Below are positions 6,811-16,071 of a DNA stretch of 64,000 nucleotides, piece by piece (positions within the stretch are counted from its first letter, which is position 1; every line of letters begins with the position of its first letter). The DNA is taken from NCBI GenBank assembly GCA_964503045.1, contig CAZCZI010000022.1:1-64000 (forward strand), in the 5' to 3' direction. The notes under the pieces were generated by a model that worked only from the letters and a program-made list of their open reading frames with translations, was not told the origin of the DNA and did not search any database. The translations under genes and the position numbers were made by a program. The DNA comes from CAYZJR01 sp964503045 (GTDB taxonomy: Bacteria; Cyanobacteriota; Vampirovibrionia; Obscuribacterales; Obscuribacteraceae).

Positions 6811-8184
6811 ATGAGCGTTTTCACAATAGCCGAGCGTTTAGAACGTCTGCCGCTTACCGGCTATCAACGCACGCTGTTTTTCATAATTGCGACTGCCTGG
6901 CTTTTTGATTGCGTTGATTTTGCGATGATGACTTTTGTGTTGTCATCAATCAAAAAGGAGTTTTCGCTAGACACTGCGACTGCAGGCGCCCTCGGCAGTG
7001 CAGGATTCATCGGAATGTTTTTCGGTGCGGCCTCAGCCGGAATGCTCGCCGACAAATATGGAAGATGTGTAGTCTTTCGATGGAGTATGGTGATTTGGGG
7101 ACTTGGCTCGCTGGCTTGTGCTTTTGCGCCCAACCCGCTTACGCTGATGATTTGCCGCATAATTCTTGGTGTCGGAATGAGCATGGAGCTGCCGGTTGGG
7201 CAGTCGTTGATCTGCGAATACATTCCGACTGCGAAGCGCGGAAGATACATCGCATTGTTAGAAGGATTCTGGCCTGTCGGCTTCGTCTTGGCGGGTGTTC
7301 TTGCCTACTTCATTTTGCCCGTTTGGGGTTGGAGAGGTGTATTTGTCGCTGAAGCAATTCCGGCGCTGTTTGTGTTGATTGTTCGACAGATTGTTCCTGA
7401 ATCACCGAGATGGCTGAGCGATGCCGGACGAATGGAACAAGCTGAAGCCGTGATGAGCAAGATAGAATCCAAAGTTCGAGAGAGGCTAAAAGGGCAATCG
7501 CTTCCGGAACCAAAACACTTTGCCATCGCCAGTGGTAGCAACAAGAGCAACAACGGAAATTCTTTAACCGGCGCAAAACCCAAGGCACCATATATGGAGC
7601 TTTGGTCAGAGAAATTCAAAAAGAGAACCGCGATGTTATGGACACTCTGGTTCTTTGTGCTGCTGGGCTACTACGGTCTAACCACCTGGCTCGGAGAACT
7701 TCTAGTAGAACACGGATTCAGCAACGTCAAATCTAACGAGTACATTACACTCATCTCTCTTGCGGGCGTACCCGGCTTTGCTACATCAGCATGGTTGATT
7801 GAAAAGATCGGTCGAAAGCCGACCACAGTCACTATGCTTCTGGGCTGCGCGGTAACGGCTTTTCTGTATGGCAACGCACCCAACCTTACTTTTGTAATTG
7901 TTTTTGGATTGGCAATGCAGTTTTTCATGTTTGGAATGTGGTCTGCAATATATGCTTATACGCCGGAGTTGTATCCGACTCGGGCACGAGCAACCGGTAC
8001 GGGCTTTGCAAGCTCAATTGGACGTATCGGTGCCTTGCTGGGACCTTATCTGGTAGGAGTAATCCTTCCACATATGGGACAACATGGAGTCTTTGCGCTC
8101 GGCGCATTGTCATTTGTGGTGGCAGCACTGGTGGTGGCAGCTTTCGGCGAGGAAACTCGCGGCAGAGTACTAGAGGAAATCTGA
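6811..8184 (+). CDS. Major facilitator superfamily transporter (sugar/organic acid type)
   Basis: 457 residues from ATG 6811 (a TTG directly in front is an alternative), about 12 transmembrane segments. Signature loops are present: DKYGRCVVFRW between helices 2 and 3, PESPRWLSDAGR after helix 6 (the sugar and other transporter signature), EKIGRKP in the second half and ELYPTRARATGTGFASSIGR before helix 11. The central cytoplasmic loop (about residues 210-265) is long and charged. The pattern fits NiaP/aromatic-acid-like proton symporters; the substrate is not determinable. Preceded by a palindrome-type operator at 6759, so substrate-responsive control is likely. Confidence 0.85.
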   Translation: MSVFTIAERLERLPLTGYQRTLFFIIATAWLFDCVDFAMMTFVLSSIKKEFSLDTATAGALGSAGFIGMFFGAASAGMLADKYGRCVVFRWSMVIWGLGSLACAFAPNPLTLMICRIILGVGMSMELPVGQSLICEYIPTAKRGRYIALLEGFWPVGFVLAGVLAYFILPVWGWRGVFVAEAIPALFVLIVRQIVPESPRWLSDAGRMEQAEAVMSKIESKVRERLKGQSLPEPKHFAIASGSNKSNNGNSLTGAKPKAPYMELWSEKFKKRTAMLWTLWFFVLLGYYGLTTWLGELLVEHGFSNVKSNEYITLISLAGVPGFATSAWLIEKIGRKPTTVTMLLGCAVTAFLYGNAPNLTFVIVFGLAMQFFMFGMWSAIYAYTPELYPTRARATGTGFASSIGRIGALLGPYLVGVILPHMGQHGVFALGALSFVVAALVVAAFGEETRGRVLEEI

Positions 8185-8212
8185 AGAGATCTAGAGAGTG
8201 AAGGAGTTTTCA

Positions 8213-9232
8213 ATGAAATTGATATCTTCAATTGGTATCTCGGTTTTGGCAAGCGCAGCTCTTGCAGTTATCGCAGCACCCCACGCGCTTGCAGACAATC
8301 TCGGTTATATCGACAAAACCGGCAAGGTCATAATCGCTCCGCATTTTAATTATGGTGGTGACTTTACTGAAGGTTTAGCTGTCGTCAATGAGGGCGGCGA
8401 AAAGACATTCGTTATCGACAAAGCAGGAAAGAAAGTCACCGGCCCTTACGAGTTTATCGGTGCTTACACAGAAGGACTTGCTCGCTTCAGAGTGAACATG
8501 GACAGCAAGTACGGCTTCATTGATAAGACCGGAAAGCCTGTTATTAAGCCACAGTTCGATGAAGTCGAGCAGTTTTCGGAAGGGCTAGCGGCTGTCGTGA
8601 TCGACGGAAAGATGGGATTTATCGACAAGACCGGAAAGATGGTGATTAAGCCACAGTTCCAACCATACCTGGCTGTCTTCTCGGAAGGACTCGCACCAGT
8701 TCGAGACGCGCAAGGCAAAGCAGGGTTTGTTGACAAAACTGGAAAAATGGCTATTAAAGCCCAGTTTGTCGATGTGCAGGAGTTTAGCGAAGGACTTGCT
8801 TCTGTCAAGGAATCCCTCCAAAGAGGTTACATCGACAAAACCGGTAAGTGGGTGATCAAGGCGCAATATGACGCTGCTTCTTCATTCAAGGAAGGGCTTG
8901 CTTGCGTTACTGTTGGTGGGAAAAAGGGATACATTGATAAAACCGGCAAAACAGTGATCAAACCCCAATTCAAAGAAGCGAAACGCTTCTATGAGGGATT
9001 AGCTGCCGTAACTGATGACAGCGGCAAAATTGGATTCATTGATAAAAAGGGAACGGTAGTGATCAAACCACAGTACTCATATGTATCGAGATTCTCTGAC
9101 GGCGTAGCTGCGGTAAAACTCGACAACAAGTGGGGATTTATCGATAAGACCGGCAAGACTGTGATCAAACCTCAATTCGCCAACGCCTTCCAATTCGGTG
9201 AAGGCTTGTGCGCGGTCGAAGTTGTTCAATAA
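8213..9232 (+). CDS. Exported WG-repeat protein
   Basis: 339 residues from ATG 8213, chosen because AAGGAG (8201-8206) sits at the right distance; an in-frame GTG at 8198 precedes it. Residues 1-27 (MKLISSIGISVLASAALAVI, then AAPHALA) form a signal peptide. The mature protein is nine tandem WG repeats with the frame G-[YF]-[IV]-D-K-[TAK]-G-x-x-[VI]-I-x-P-x-[FY], interleaved with F-x-EGLA-x-V. Such repeats fold as short beta hairpins and are usually surface or periplasmic. Function is unknown in the family; ligand binding is plausible. It follows the MFS gene by 28 bases. Confidence 0.85.
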   Translation: MKLISSIGISVLASAALAVIAAPHALADNLGYIDKTGKVIIAPHFNYGGDFTEGLAVVNEGGEKTFVIDKAGKKVTGPYEFIGAYTEGLARFRVNMDSKYGFIDKTGKPVIKPQFDEVEQFSEGLAAVVIDGKMGFIDKTGKMVIKPQFQPYLAVFSEGLAPVRDAQGKAGFVDKTGKMAIKAQFVDVQEFSEGLASVKESLQRGYIDKTGKWVIKAQYDAASSFKEGLACVTVGGKKGYIDKTGKTVIKPQFKEAKRFYEGLAAVTDDSGKIGFIDKKGTVVIKPQYSYVSRFSDGVAAVKLDNKWGFIDKTGKTVIKPQFANAFQFGEGLCAVEVVQ

Positions 9233-9256
9233 GTATTCGGGTTTTTCTAGCACCAA

Positions 9257-9285
9257 AAAAAGTTCTCTCGAAAATTGAACTTTTT
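9257..9285 (+). terminator. AT-rich hairpin, probable terminator of the WG-repeat gene
   Basis: AAAAAGTTC (9257-9265) pairs with GAACTTTTT (9277-9285) across an 11-base loop, 24 bases after the stop codon. The 3' arm supplies the T-run; the reverse strand reads equally well. Confidence 0.45.
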
Positions 9286-9368
9286 GATGGACTCGAACGT
9301 ATTAATAAATGGGGGTCGGTTAAGACCACCTTTCGGACTACGACCGTACATCAGTCTCACAAAGTTGT

Positions 9369-9438
9369 GGGGCGCAGCACTGGTGTGCGCGGCGTGCTTT
9401 CATCCCGTCCGTAAGGGGTTCGATCCCCCTGCGCTCCA
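9369..9438 (+). tRNA. tRNA-like element, possibly tRNA-Glu(TTC), with short D arm
   Basis: Acceptor arm GGGGCGC (9369-9375) pairs with GCGCTCC (9431-9437) with a single G-T pair, followed by A. The T arm AGGGG-TTCGATC-CCCCT (9414-9430) is perfect. A loop CTTTCAT (9397-9403) would place TTC as anticodon, but its stem has one mismatch. The D arm is only GCAC-TGGT-GTGC, so just 16 bases separate acceptor and anticodon stems, and base 8 is A where T is normal. It could be a divergent functional tRNA or a decayed one; no CCA is encoded. Confidence 0.4.
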
Positions 9439-9494
9439 CTATCTACATAATACTCAACTACGAGCCGAATGCCAAGCGATCAATTCTAAGCCTT

Positions 9495-10445
9495 CTAGAC
9501 CTTCCCAGAAGCCTGCAACATTTGCTCGCGATACCAGGCGATCGTTTTCGTTAGCCCCTCTCGAATGTCCATCTTCGGAGTCCATCCTAGAAGTTCTTTC
9601 GCCTTCGTTATGTCGGGAAGTCGTCTGCGCGGATCATCGGTCGGCAATGGTTCAAACACGATATCACTCGTGCAGCCAGTCATCTCTTTAATTAGCAGTG
9701 CAAGATCTTTCACGGTCCGCTCTTGCGGATTGCCGATGTTGACTGGAAGATGATGATCGCAATCCATCAGCCTGCGAATACCTTCAACAAGATCCGATAC
9801 ATATTGGAAGCTTCGAGTTTGAGAGCCGTCACCGTATATGGTGAGTGGTTTGTTCTGCAGAGCTTGGTCGATTAGGTTGGACACCACACGCCCATCATTC
9901 GCGCGCAGTCTGGGCCCATAACAGTTGAAGATGCGCACGATACGTGTGTTGAGCTTGTGCTTTTTGTGATAGGCCATCGTCAATGATTCGGCAAATCGCT
10001 TTGATTCATCGTACACACCGCGCGGTCCAATCGGATTTACGTTACCCCAATAAGTTTCCGGTTGCGGATGCACTTCGGGATCTCCGTAGACTTCAGAAGT
10101 GCTGGCAAGGAAGTATTTCGCGTTTTTCTTCAGGGCCAGTCCCAAAGTGTTGTGCGTTCCCAATGAATTCACTTTGAGTGTCTCAATCGGCAGATCGAGA
10201 TAATCAATAGGAGAAGCCGGCGACGCAAAGTGCATCACCCAATCGAGCTCGCCAATTATGTGAATGTGGTTGGAAACATTGTGGTGGATGAACTCAAATC
10301 TAGGGTTTGACTGATGCCGTGCGATGTTCTGCATGTTGCCGGTGATCAAGTTGTCCATCGCCGCGACATAGTGACCTTCATCGATCAAGCGGTCGACGAG
10401 GTGCGATCCGATAAAACCTGCGCCACCGGTAATCAGAATTCTCAA
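9495..10445 (-). CDS. UDP-glucuronate decarboxylase (UDP-xylose synthase), SDR family
   Basis: 316 residues. The NAD-binding motif GGAGFIGSHL is at the N-terminus; the catalytic YDESKRF (Y-x3-K) and STSEVYGDPEVHPQPETYWG are the pattern of UDP-xylose synthase rather than UDP-glucose epimerase. The family oxidises UDP-glucuronate at C4, decarboxylates it and re-reduces it to UDP-xylose. The start codon overlaps the stop of the UDP-glucose dehydrogenase gene upstream by four bases. The two thus form a coupled two-step pathway supplying UDP-xylose for cell-surface glycans. Confidence 0.88.
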   Translation of the reverse strand: MRILITGGAGFIGSHLVDRLIDEGHYVAAMDNLITGNMQNIARHQSNPRFEFIHHNVSNHIHIIGELDWVMHFASPASPIDYLDLPIETLKVNSLGTHNTLGLALKKNAKYFLASTSEVYGDPEVHPQPETYWGNVNPIGPRGVYDESKRFAESLTMAYHKKHKLNTRIVRIFNCYGPRLRANDGRVVSNLIDQALQNKPLTIYGDGSQTRSFQYVSDLVEGIRRLMDCDHHLPVNIGNPQERTVKDLALLIKEMTGCTSDIVFEPLPTDDPRRRLPDITKAKELLGWTPKMDIREGLTKTIAWYREQMLQASGKV

Positions 10446-11833
10446 TGTCCCACCCCTCTGTAGGTCAACCCCGCAGCTCGAACATCTTCCTCATTAAGCG
10501 CATTGCGTCCGTCGATGAGCAGCGGCCACCGCATCATGCGACCAAGCTCTTTCCAATTTGCTTGTTTGAATTCGTTCCACTCCGTCACCAAAACTAGTGC
10601 GTCTGAATCTTGTGCAAGTTGTTTCAGATCGTCGCAGTACACGAGATCCAAATGTGGGTGCGCCTTTTTGCACGCTTCGTTAGTGACGGGGTCGAAGACC
10701 TTGACGCTTGCGCCCATCTTCAACAGTTGGTATGCGATGGTGATGCTTGGCGCATCGCGCAAGTCATCAGTGTTTGGCTTGAAAGACAGCCCCATCAATC
10801 CGATGGTTCTTCCTTTTATAATTTTGAGTTCGTCTTGAAGCTTTTTGATAACTACAAGCCGCTGGCGTTCGTTGACGGCAACAGTCGCTTCCAAAAGTGA
10901 CGTTTGGTAGTTGTATTCCTTTGCCACTGTCATTAGTGCGCTTACGTCTTTGCCGAAACAGCTTCCACCCCAGCCAACTCCGGCGTTCAAAAACTGTCTG
11001 CCGATGCGTTGATCGAGACCGATGCCCAGAGCGACTTGTCTAATATCGGCGCCGACCTTTTCGCAGAGTCCTGCAATCTCGTTGGCGAAACTAATTTTTA
11101 ACGCAAGAAATGCATTTGCTGCATACTTAATCAACTCGGCACTTGCCAAATCCGTCACGACAAAGGGAATTGACTTGAGTCCTTCTGGTCGCGGTGCGCA
11201 TTTCGGCGGGTCAAACTCTTGCGAGATGATTGGCTTGTAGAGCTTCTTCATGACGCTTGCAACTGTTTCGTCACCGGCGCCGACTACAATTCTGTCCGGA
11301 TAGAAGGAGTCGGATATCGCGCTTCCTTCCCGCAAAAACTCGGGGTTGCTGATTACTGCAAATGTCGGCGCTTCTGGCTTTGCCGAACGCGCAGGCACTG
11401 TTTGAACGTTTTGCACACCTTGGCTTACGAGCATCTCAACCCAATTTCCAGACCCAACTGGAACTGTCGATTTGTTGACAATCAGACGAGTTTTGGAGGT
11501 ATCGAGCGAACTTCCAATTGCCCTTGCAACTGTCATTAGCTGCGAGAGGTCAGGCTCGCCGGATGGTAGGGGCGGTGTGCCTACGGCTATGAAGATGATT
11601 TGAGAGCGCTTGACAGCGGATTCGAGGTCATCAGTAAACTCCAGAAACCCTGACTCCATGCACTCTTTGGTAAACGATTCCAGATGCGGTTCGAAGAATG
11701 GAACGTTGCCTGCCTTCAAACTCGACAGTCTTTCTTGGTTGGATTCAACCGCGATGACCTGGTTGCCCAGATATGACAAGCAGGCACTGGTGACCAGTCC
11801 TACGTATCCCGCACCAACAACACAGACTTCCAC
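10442..11833 (-). CDS. ugd: UDP-glucose 6-dehydrogenase
   Basis: 463 residues, normal length. The start VCVVGAGYVGLVTSACLS is the Rossmann NAD site. VNKSTVPVGSG and GWGGSCFGKD carry the family signatures, the latter with the catalytic Cys. GLSFKPNTDDLRDAPS is in the C-terminal UDP-binding domain. The enzyme oxidises UDP-glucose twice to UDP-glucuronate with two NAD. Translationally coupled to the downstream UDP-xylose synthase (shared ATGA-type overlap). Together with the glycosyltransferases at the window start this indicates uronic-acid or pentose-containing surface polysaccharide. Confidence 0.93.
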   Translation of the reverse strand: MEVCVVGAGYVGLVTSACLSYLGNQVIAVESNQERLSSLKAGNVPFFEPHLESFTKECMESGFLEFTDDLESAVKRSQIIFIAVGTPPLPSGEPDLSQLMTVARAIGSSLDTSKTRLIVNKSTVPVGSGNWVEMLVSQGVQNVQTVPARSAKPEAPTFAVISNPEFLREGSAISDSFYPDRIVVGAGDETVASVMKKLYKPIISQEFDPPKCAPRPEGLKSIPFVVTDLASAELIKYAANAFLALKISFANEIAGLCEKVGADIRQVALGIGLDQRIGRQFLNAGVGWGGSCFGKDVSALMTVAKEYNYQTSLLEATVAVNERQRLVVIKKLQDELKIIKGRTIGLMGLSFKPNTDDLRDAPSITIAYQLLKMGASVKVFDPVTNEACKKAHPHLDLVYCDDLKQLAQDSDALVLVTEWNEFKQANWKELGRMMRWPLLIDGRNALNEEDVRAAGLTYRGVGH

Positions 11834-12009
11834 TTCAAAACCACCCAGCTTGGAAAATGAAGAAACACCGCATGAGCGCTCAGGTTACCAGATTATATGC
11901 GATAGCGCCACGACAAGAGCTTAAGAGCCGAGTGCTTGATATTACGCGTCAAGGAGCATGCCTGCTTGATGAGCGGTTGTTCGAGCAGCACTCGCGATGA
12001 TGGAGTAAA

Positions 12010-12882
12010 TTGGTGCGGCACATGGAGTATCAACGAGTGGCAAGTAAGGCAATGGGTACACAATTAGACGCATTCATCTCGACCATCGGTCGCTTGAGAG
12101 CACCGGACGGCTGCCCGTGGGACCGCGAGCAAACGCATCGAACTTTGGCGCGGTACCTGCTTGAAGAAGCTTATGAGGTGCTGGAAGCGATTCATAGCGG
12201 CGACCCCAATAAGCTCAAGGAAGAACTCGGCGATCTGCTATTGCAGGTGGTGCTAAATGCGCAGGTCGCAAAAGACTGCGGCGAGTTTGATATAGAGGAT
12301 GTGGCGCGGGGAATCAACGAGAAGATGGTAAATCGACACCCGCATGTTTTCGGTGATTCGAAATTGGATACAGCCGGGCAAGTATTGGCACAGTGGGACC
12401 AGCTGAAGGAAAAGGAGAAGGGCAACAAGTCAGGCTCAGTGCTGGCTGACATCACCAAAACGCTGCCCGCGCTTTTGCAGGCATTGAAGATTTCAGAGAA
12501 AGCCGTGCACTATGGATTTGAATGGAGGAACGAAGGAGAAGTTTGGCAAAAGCTAGACAGTGAGCTGGCTGAGCTGAGAGAAGCGATCTCCAATCCAGAT
12601 CTCGACCATCCCGAAAAATCTGCCGAAGCGAAAATGGAAGTTCATCTAGAACTCGGAGACGTAATGTTCACGCTGGTCAACGTCGCCCGCTGGCATGCGA
12701 TGAATCCGGAAGAGTCATTGATTTTGGCGATTGAGAAGTTCAAAGAACGCTTTGCAAAAATGGAAGAGATTGCTCCAAAGCCGCTCAAAGAGCTAAGCAA
12801 AGATGAATGGGCAGAGCTTTGGTTTCAAGCGAAGAAACAGCTTGGAAGTGCAAAAACTAAAACGTCTGAGAAGCTGGGCTAG
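12010..12882 (+). CDS. mazG: MazG nucleoside triphosphate pyrophosphohydrolase
   Basis: 290 residues from TTG 12010; ATG 12022 or 12052 are equally credible, because the conserved domain starts only at residue 24. RAPDGCPWDREQTH, LLEEAYEVLEAI and EELGDLLLQV are the N-terminal MazG domain, with the EExxE plus ExxD metal-binding set. A second such set (LELGDVMFTLVNVARWH) closes the second domain, so this is the two-domain MazG. It hydrolyses (d)NTPs to NMP and pyrophosphate, cleaning the nucleotide pool. The 3' end overlaps the convergent ftsQ-like gene by 26 bases. Confidence 0.93.
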   Translation: MVRHMEYQRVASKAMGTQLDAFISTIGRLRAPDGCPWDREQTHRTLARYLLEEAYEVLEAIHSGDPNKLKEELGDLLLQVVLNAQVAKDCGEFDIEDVARGINEKMVNRHPHVFGDSKLDTAGQVLAQWDQLKEKEKGNKSGSVLADITKTLPALLQALKISEKAVHYGFEWRNEGEVWQKLDSELAELREAISNPDLDHPEKSAEAKMEVHLELGDVMFTLVNVARWHAMNPEESLILAIEKFKERFAKMEEIAPKPLKELSKDEWAELWFQAKKQLGSAKTKTSEKLG

Positions 12883-13885
12883 CAGCCACGTCTTGCGTTG
12901 GTTGGGCAGGCTCTTCCGGTGTGGGAAGGGAGGGTTGCGACGGAGGTTGTTGCACAACCTGGCTAAATTGCGTGGGCGATGAATACTGCGTCTGAGTTGC
13001 TGAATCTCCTGTGGCAGCTGTCACTCGCACCGGTTGCTGAGTTCGCGCGCTCGAATTCTGAGCTTCGCGTTTTGCTTTTGCTGATGGATCTTCCTTTGTG
13101 ACCTTCAAAGGAATGTTGTTATCCAAACCCAAATCGATATAGATCAAGCGATCCTTTAGTGGTTCCACTGCCGTGAGAATTGAACTCAACCTTCCCAATC
13201 GTCTAGTCAAAGACATATCCGGTGTGCCGAGTTTCAAGTTATATACGCCGTTTTGCACACGTACATCAAATGGTTTGCGCATGTCGACATTGTTGACTGG
13301 TTCTTTTGTTTGCTGAGAAATGAATGATATCCAACTCGCCCACTGTCCGACGGTTTCCGGAGTGAGCTTCATTGTAGGTGTTCCGTATATCTGAAGCGCC
13401 GGTTGCTCGATGTTTGGAAAGTCTTTGATCGGAATCATCTTTCCGGTTTGCGCGATCACGGCTTGAGGAGGGCTTTCCGGGCTCAAGGAGAAAGTTGCCC
13501 ATGGAACTTCTTCTTGAATTTCGACTACGATTTTTGGTTCAGGAAATGCATAACGCCTGACGAATGCGCGTTTTACAGCCTTAAGCTCAGACACTTGATT
13601 CTCCATCTGTTTGGGATCAAGTGTATATAGTGGTGCGAAAACCGCAGATTTAAGGCTGTCTTTTACTTGTTGATCTGTGACTACCTTATTGCTTTTGACC
13701 TCTATTTGGCACTCCGGCGATGAGACGCACCAAGGCAGCCGGGTAAATCCGGCCGCTCCTCCGGTGAGTAGAAGCAATAGCATGGAATATCTGAGAAACT
13801 GGCGACGAAGCCTGGCGTGCCGCGTACCGTTGCGTTTCTTGCGGCGGCTCTTAATCCATTCTCTACGTTGTTCGGCTTCCATCAT
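12857..13885 (-). CDS. ftsQ: FtsQ/DivIB-like division protein with Pro-rich tail
   Basis: 342 residues. The short Arg/Lys-rich cytoplasmic N-terminus (RREWIKSRRKKRNGTRHAR) is followed by one membrane helix (about residues 32-48). A POTRA-type domain comes next (CQIEVKSNKVVTDQQVKDSL ... VKRAFVRRYAFPEPKIVVEI) and then the FtsQ beta domain. The last 70 residues are Ser/Gln/Pro-rich and disordered. FtsQ links early and late divisome proteins at the septum. The gene lies next to dapF and not inside the rsmH-ftsL-ftsI block, an unusual order. Assignment is by topology and the POTRA pattern. Confidence 0.7.
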   Translation of the reverse strand: MMEAEQRREWIKSRRKKRNGTRHARLRRQFLRYSMLLLLLTGGAAGFTRLPWCVSSPECQIEVKSNKVVTDQQVKDSLKSAVFAPLYTLDPKQMENQVSELKAVKRAFVRRYAFPEPKIVVEIQEEVPWATFSLSPESPPQAVIAQTGKMIPIKDFPNIEQPALQIYGTPTMKLTPETVGQWASWISFISQQTKEPVNNVDMRKPFDVRVQNGVYNLKLGTPDMSLTRRLGRLSSILTAVEPLKDRLIYIDLGLDNNIPLKVTKEDPSAKAKREAQNSSARTQQPVRVTAATGDSATQTQYSSPTQFSQVVQQPPSQPSLPTPEEPAQPTQDVAASPASQTF

Positions 13886-13912
13886 TTTGGAAATACTCTC
13901 AGCTATGAAAGC

Positions 13913-15079
13913 TTACACCGAAACCCCTTGAAACTTGAAGAGCCCTTTGCTTACTTCTTCGGCTGGACCGGTCATAAGAACATGATTATTGTTTTCACAC
14001 CATTCCACAAGCAGGTCTCTGTAGGGGTAATGAGGCGTGGGTGGACCAAATCGAACCGTCATCTTTCTAGATATACGTTGTTCTAATACTCCGGCTACCA
14101 ACGCAGCGGCGGCGCCGCTGGCGCATGCAAGCGTGGGCCCGCAGCCTCTTTCCCAGACATAGATGATCAATATCTTTTCGTTATGCACAAATGCAAACTC
14201 AACATTTACGCCTTCGGGAAAGAGCTTAGTCTGTCCATCAACTGCACTTATTGCGGCAGAGCCCGCAGCCTGTTGAATGGCAGGAGCAAGCTCTGCCAAT
14301 TTGCGGGGAAACTCATTAATTGCGCCATTTCCAATTTCAATGTCTTTCATGAATGGTGCATCAAAAATCACGCAATGCGGATTTCCCATATTGACGCAGG
14401 TAATCGGGAATTCGTAGTCAGCAATTTTGATGCTTTCTTTCACCACGAAGGAGTTGGGTGTGTTTATTGAGACCGGTATGGATGAAGGCTTTAGCGTTGG
14501 TTCGCCAAGGTCGACGCTGTACCAATCGTTTCCAGTGGAATGGGAGCTGCTTACCGAAGTCACATGAATCAGCTCATTTTGCAGGTGTTTACCATTGCTC
14601 GAACAGGTGTCACCGTACTCAGGCGAAAGCGGCGTTGCCACAAGGAACCCAGAGTTGCGAACAATTCCGCGCTGCATCACAAACTTTGCAAGACATCTAA
14701 AGCCGTTGCCGCAAACAGATGATGCAGATCCGTCACTGTTCAAATATGCCCAGCCAATCAAGGGTTCGATTGGCATATTGTCTTTGATGAAATCAAAAAT
14801 TCTGTACGCGCTGAACTCTGATTCTTTGTCCAGCCGCGCATCTATTAGATTTGCAGGATCAATCGAAAGAATCAAACCATCGGCGCCGACTCCGAAATGG
14901 CGTTCGCATACGCTTTTCGCCAGGATGTGACCGCGTTTGTGCCAGTGATTGAGAAGTTCAACTCCCCAGTCACTGTCTAGAAGATCGCTATCCGAGACCA
15001 TCACGAAGTCATTACCCAAGCCATGCATCTTTGTGTAAGGCACTTCGTGTATAGCGAAATCTGTTTCGTTCATCATCAC
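13913..15079 (-). CDS. dapF: Diaminopimelate epimerase, enlarged
   Basis: 388 residues against about 275 for the family. The two catalytic Cys are present: SSVCGNGFRCLAKF (first base) and PTLACASGAAAAL (second base), as is the opening MHGLGNDFVMV. The extra length comes from insertions after the N-terminal strand (about residues 45-95) and in the middle of the domains. The enzyme converts LL- to meso-diaminopimelate for peptidoglycan and lysine. It lies 27 bases upstream of the ftsQ-like gene on the same strand and is divergent from the D-aminopeptidase. The start shown has three consecutive-choice Met codons. Confidence 0.88.
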   Translation of the reverse strand: MMMNETDFAIHEVPYTKMHGLGNDFVMVSDSDLLDSDWGVELLNHWHKRGHILAKSVCERHFGVGADGLILSIDPANLIDARLDKESEFSAYRIFDFIKDNMPIEPLIGWAYLNSDGSASSVCGNGFRCLAKFVMQRGIVRNSGFLVATPLSPEYGDTCSSNGKHLQNELIHVTSVSSSHSTGNDWYSVDLGEPTLKPSSIPVSINTPNSFVVKESIKIADYEFPITCVNMGNPHCVIFDAPFMKDIEIGNGAINEFPRKLAELAPAIQQAAGSAAISAVDGQTKLFPEGVNVEFAFVHNEKILIIYVWERGCGPTLACASGAAAALVAGVLEQRISRKMTVRFGPPTPHYPYRDLLVEWCENNNHVLMTGPAEEVSKGLFKFQGVSV

Positions 15080-15234
15080 GTGTTGGGTAACCGCTCTCGA
15101 TTATAGCGCCGGCCGGCTGCCGGTGTCTTTTATCAGGGGGCTCGCTCGCGTCGTTCGACAGATTTGTTTATACTCTGCGCTTGTGCAAAATTGCAAAATG
15201 GTGAATCGTCGAATCGTTTCTATTAAGGAACCCA

Positions 15235-16071
15235 ATGCGAGTATATATATCGGTAGACCTCGAAGGCGTAAATGGAATTTCTCACTCCAGCCAAACACAG
15301 CCTGGTGAGCCAGGTTACGAGCGCGCGCTTTCATTGATGCATGCCGAAACCAACGCGGTCATCGAAGGTTTAATGGCCGGCGGCGCCAAAGAGATCGTTA
15401 TAAATGATTCGCACTGGGACATGCGCAATTTGCGAATCGAAAAACTCAACCCAGGGGCATCTCTTATAAGTGGTTGGCAAAAGCCTTTCTCGATGGTTTC
15501 CGGAATTGCCGACACCAAGGCAGACGTTGCCTGCTTTGTCGGATACCACGCCAGAGCCGGTGTGGCTTGCGGAACATTAAGTCACACATACAGAGCCAAG
15601 GTTTTCCTGGACGTTAAACTCAACGGTCGATCAGTGGGAGAAACTGGCTTGAATGCCGGGTTGGCCGGATGGTTGGGGGTTCCTGTCGGCTTGGTCACTG
15701 GCGACGATGCGCTTGCCCGCGAGGTGGGTGAGTGGTTGCCCAATGTCACTGTTGTCGAAACAAAAACTGCTGTTTCTAGGTATTCGGCATGCTTTAAACC
15801 TTATGAGGAAACATTGTCCAATTTGGCGGAAGGCGCACGCCAAGCCATGCTCGACGAAAGGCGCTGGTGCCTAATGAAGCCACCGAGCCCATCAGAGCTG
15901 GAAATCACAATGTTTGATCCAGCCATGGCTGATGGAGCCGAGTTAATACCGGGTGTTAAGAGAGTGGCTGATCGAACAGTGTCTGTAAGTCATGATGATT
16001 ACAGCGTTTTGTTTAAGTTAATGCTCGCAATCGGCGTCATTGGCGCCAGCCGCAAGGACGATTACTTTTAA
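15235..16071 (+). CDS. M55-family D-aminopeptidase (DppA-like)
   Basis: 278 residues. The zinc ligands known for the family are in place: D8 and E10 in SVDLEGVNG, H60 in NDSHWDM, H105 in GYHARAG and E136 in GETGLN. DppA removes D-amino acids from the N-terminus of D-Ala-D-Ala and similar peptides, so its position beside dapF and the division genes suggests recycling of peptidoglycan-derived D-peptides. No signal peptide, so it acts in the cytoplasm. Confidence 0.9.
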   Translation: MRVYISVDLEGVNGISHSSQTQPGEPGYERALSLMHAETNAVIEGLMAGGAKEIVINDSHWDMRNLRIEKLNPGASLISGWQKPFSMVSGIADTKADVACFVGYHARAGVACGTLSHTYRAKVFLDVKLNGRSVGETGLNAGLAGWLGVPVGLVTGDDALAREVGEWLPNVTVVETKTAVSRYSACFKPYEETLSNLAEGARQAMLDERRWCLMKPPSPSELEITMFDPAMADGAELIPGVKRVADRTVSVSHDDYSVLFKLMLAIGVIGASRKDDYF

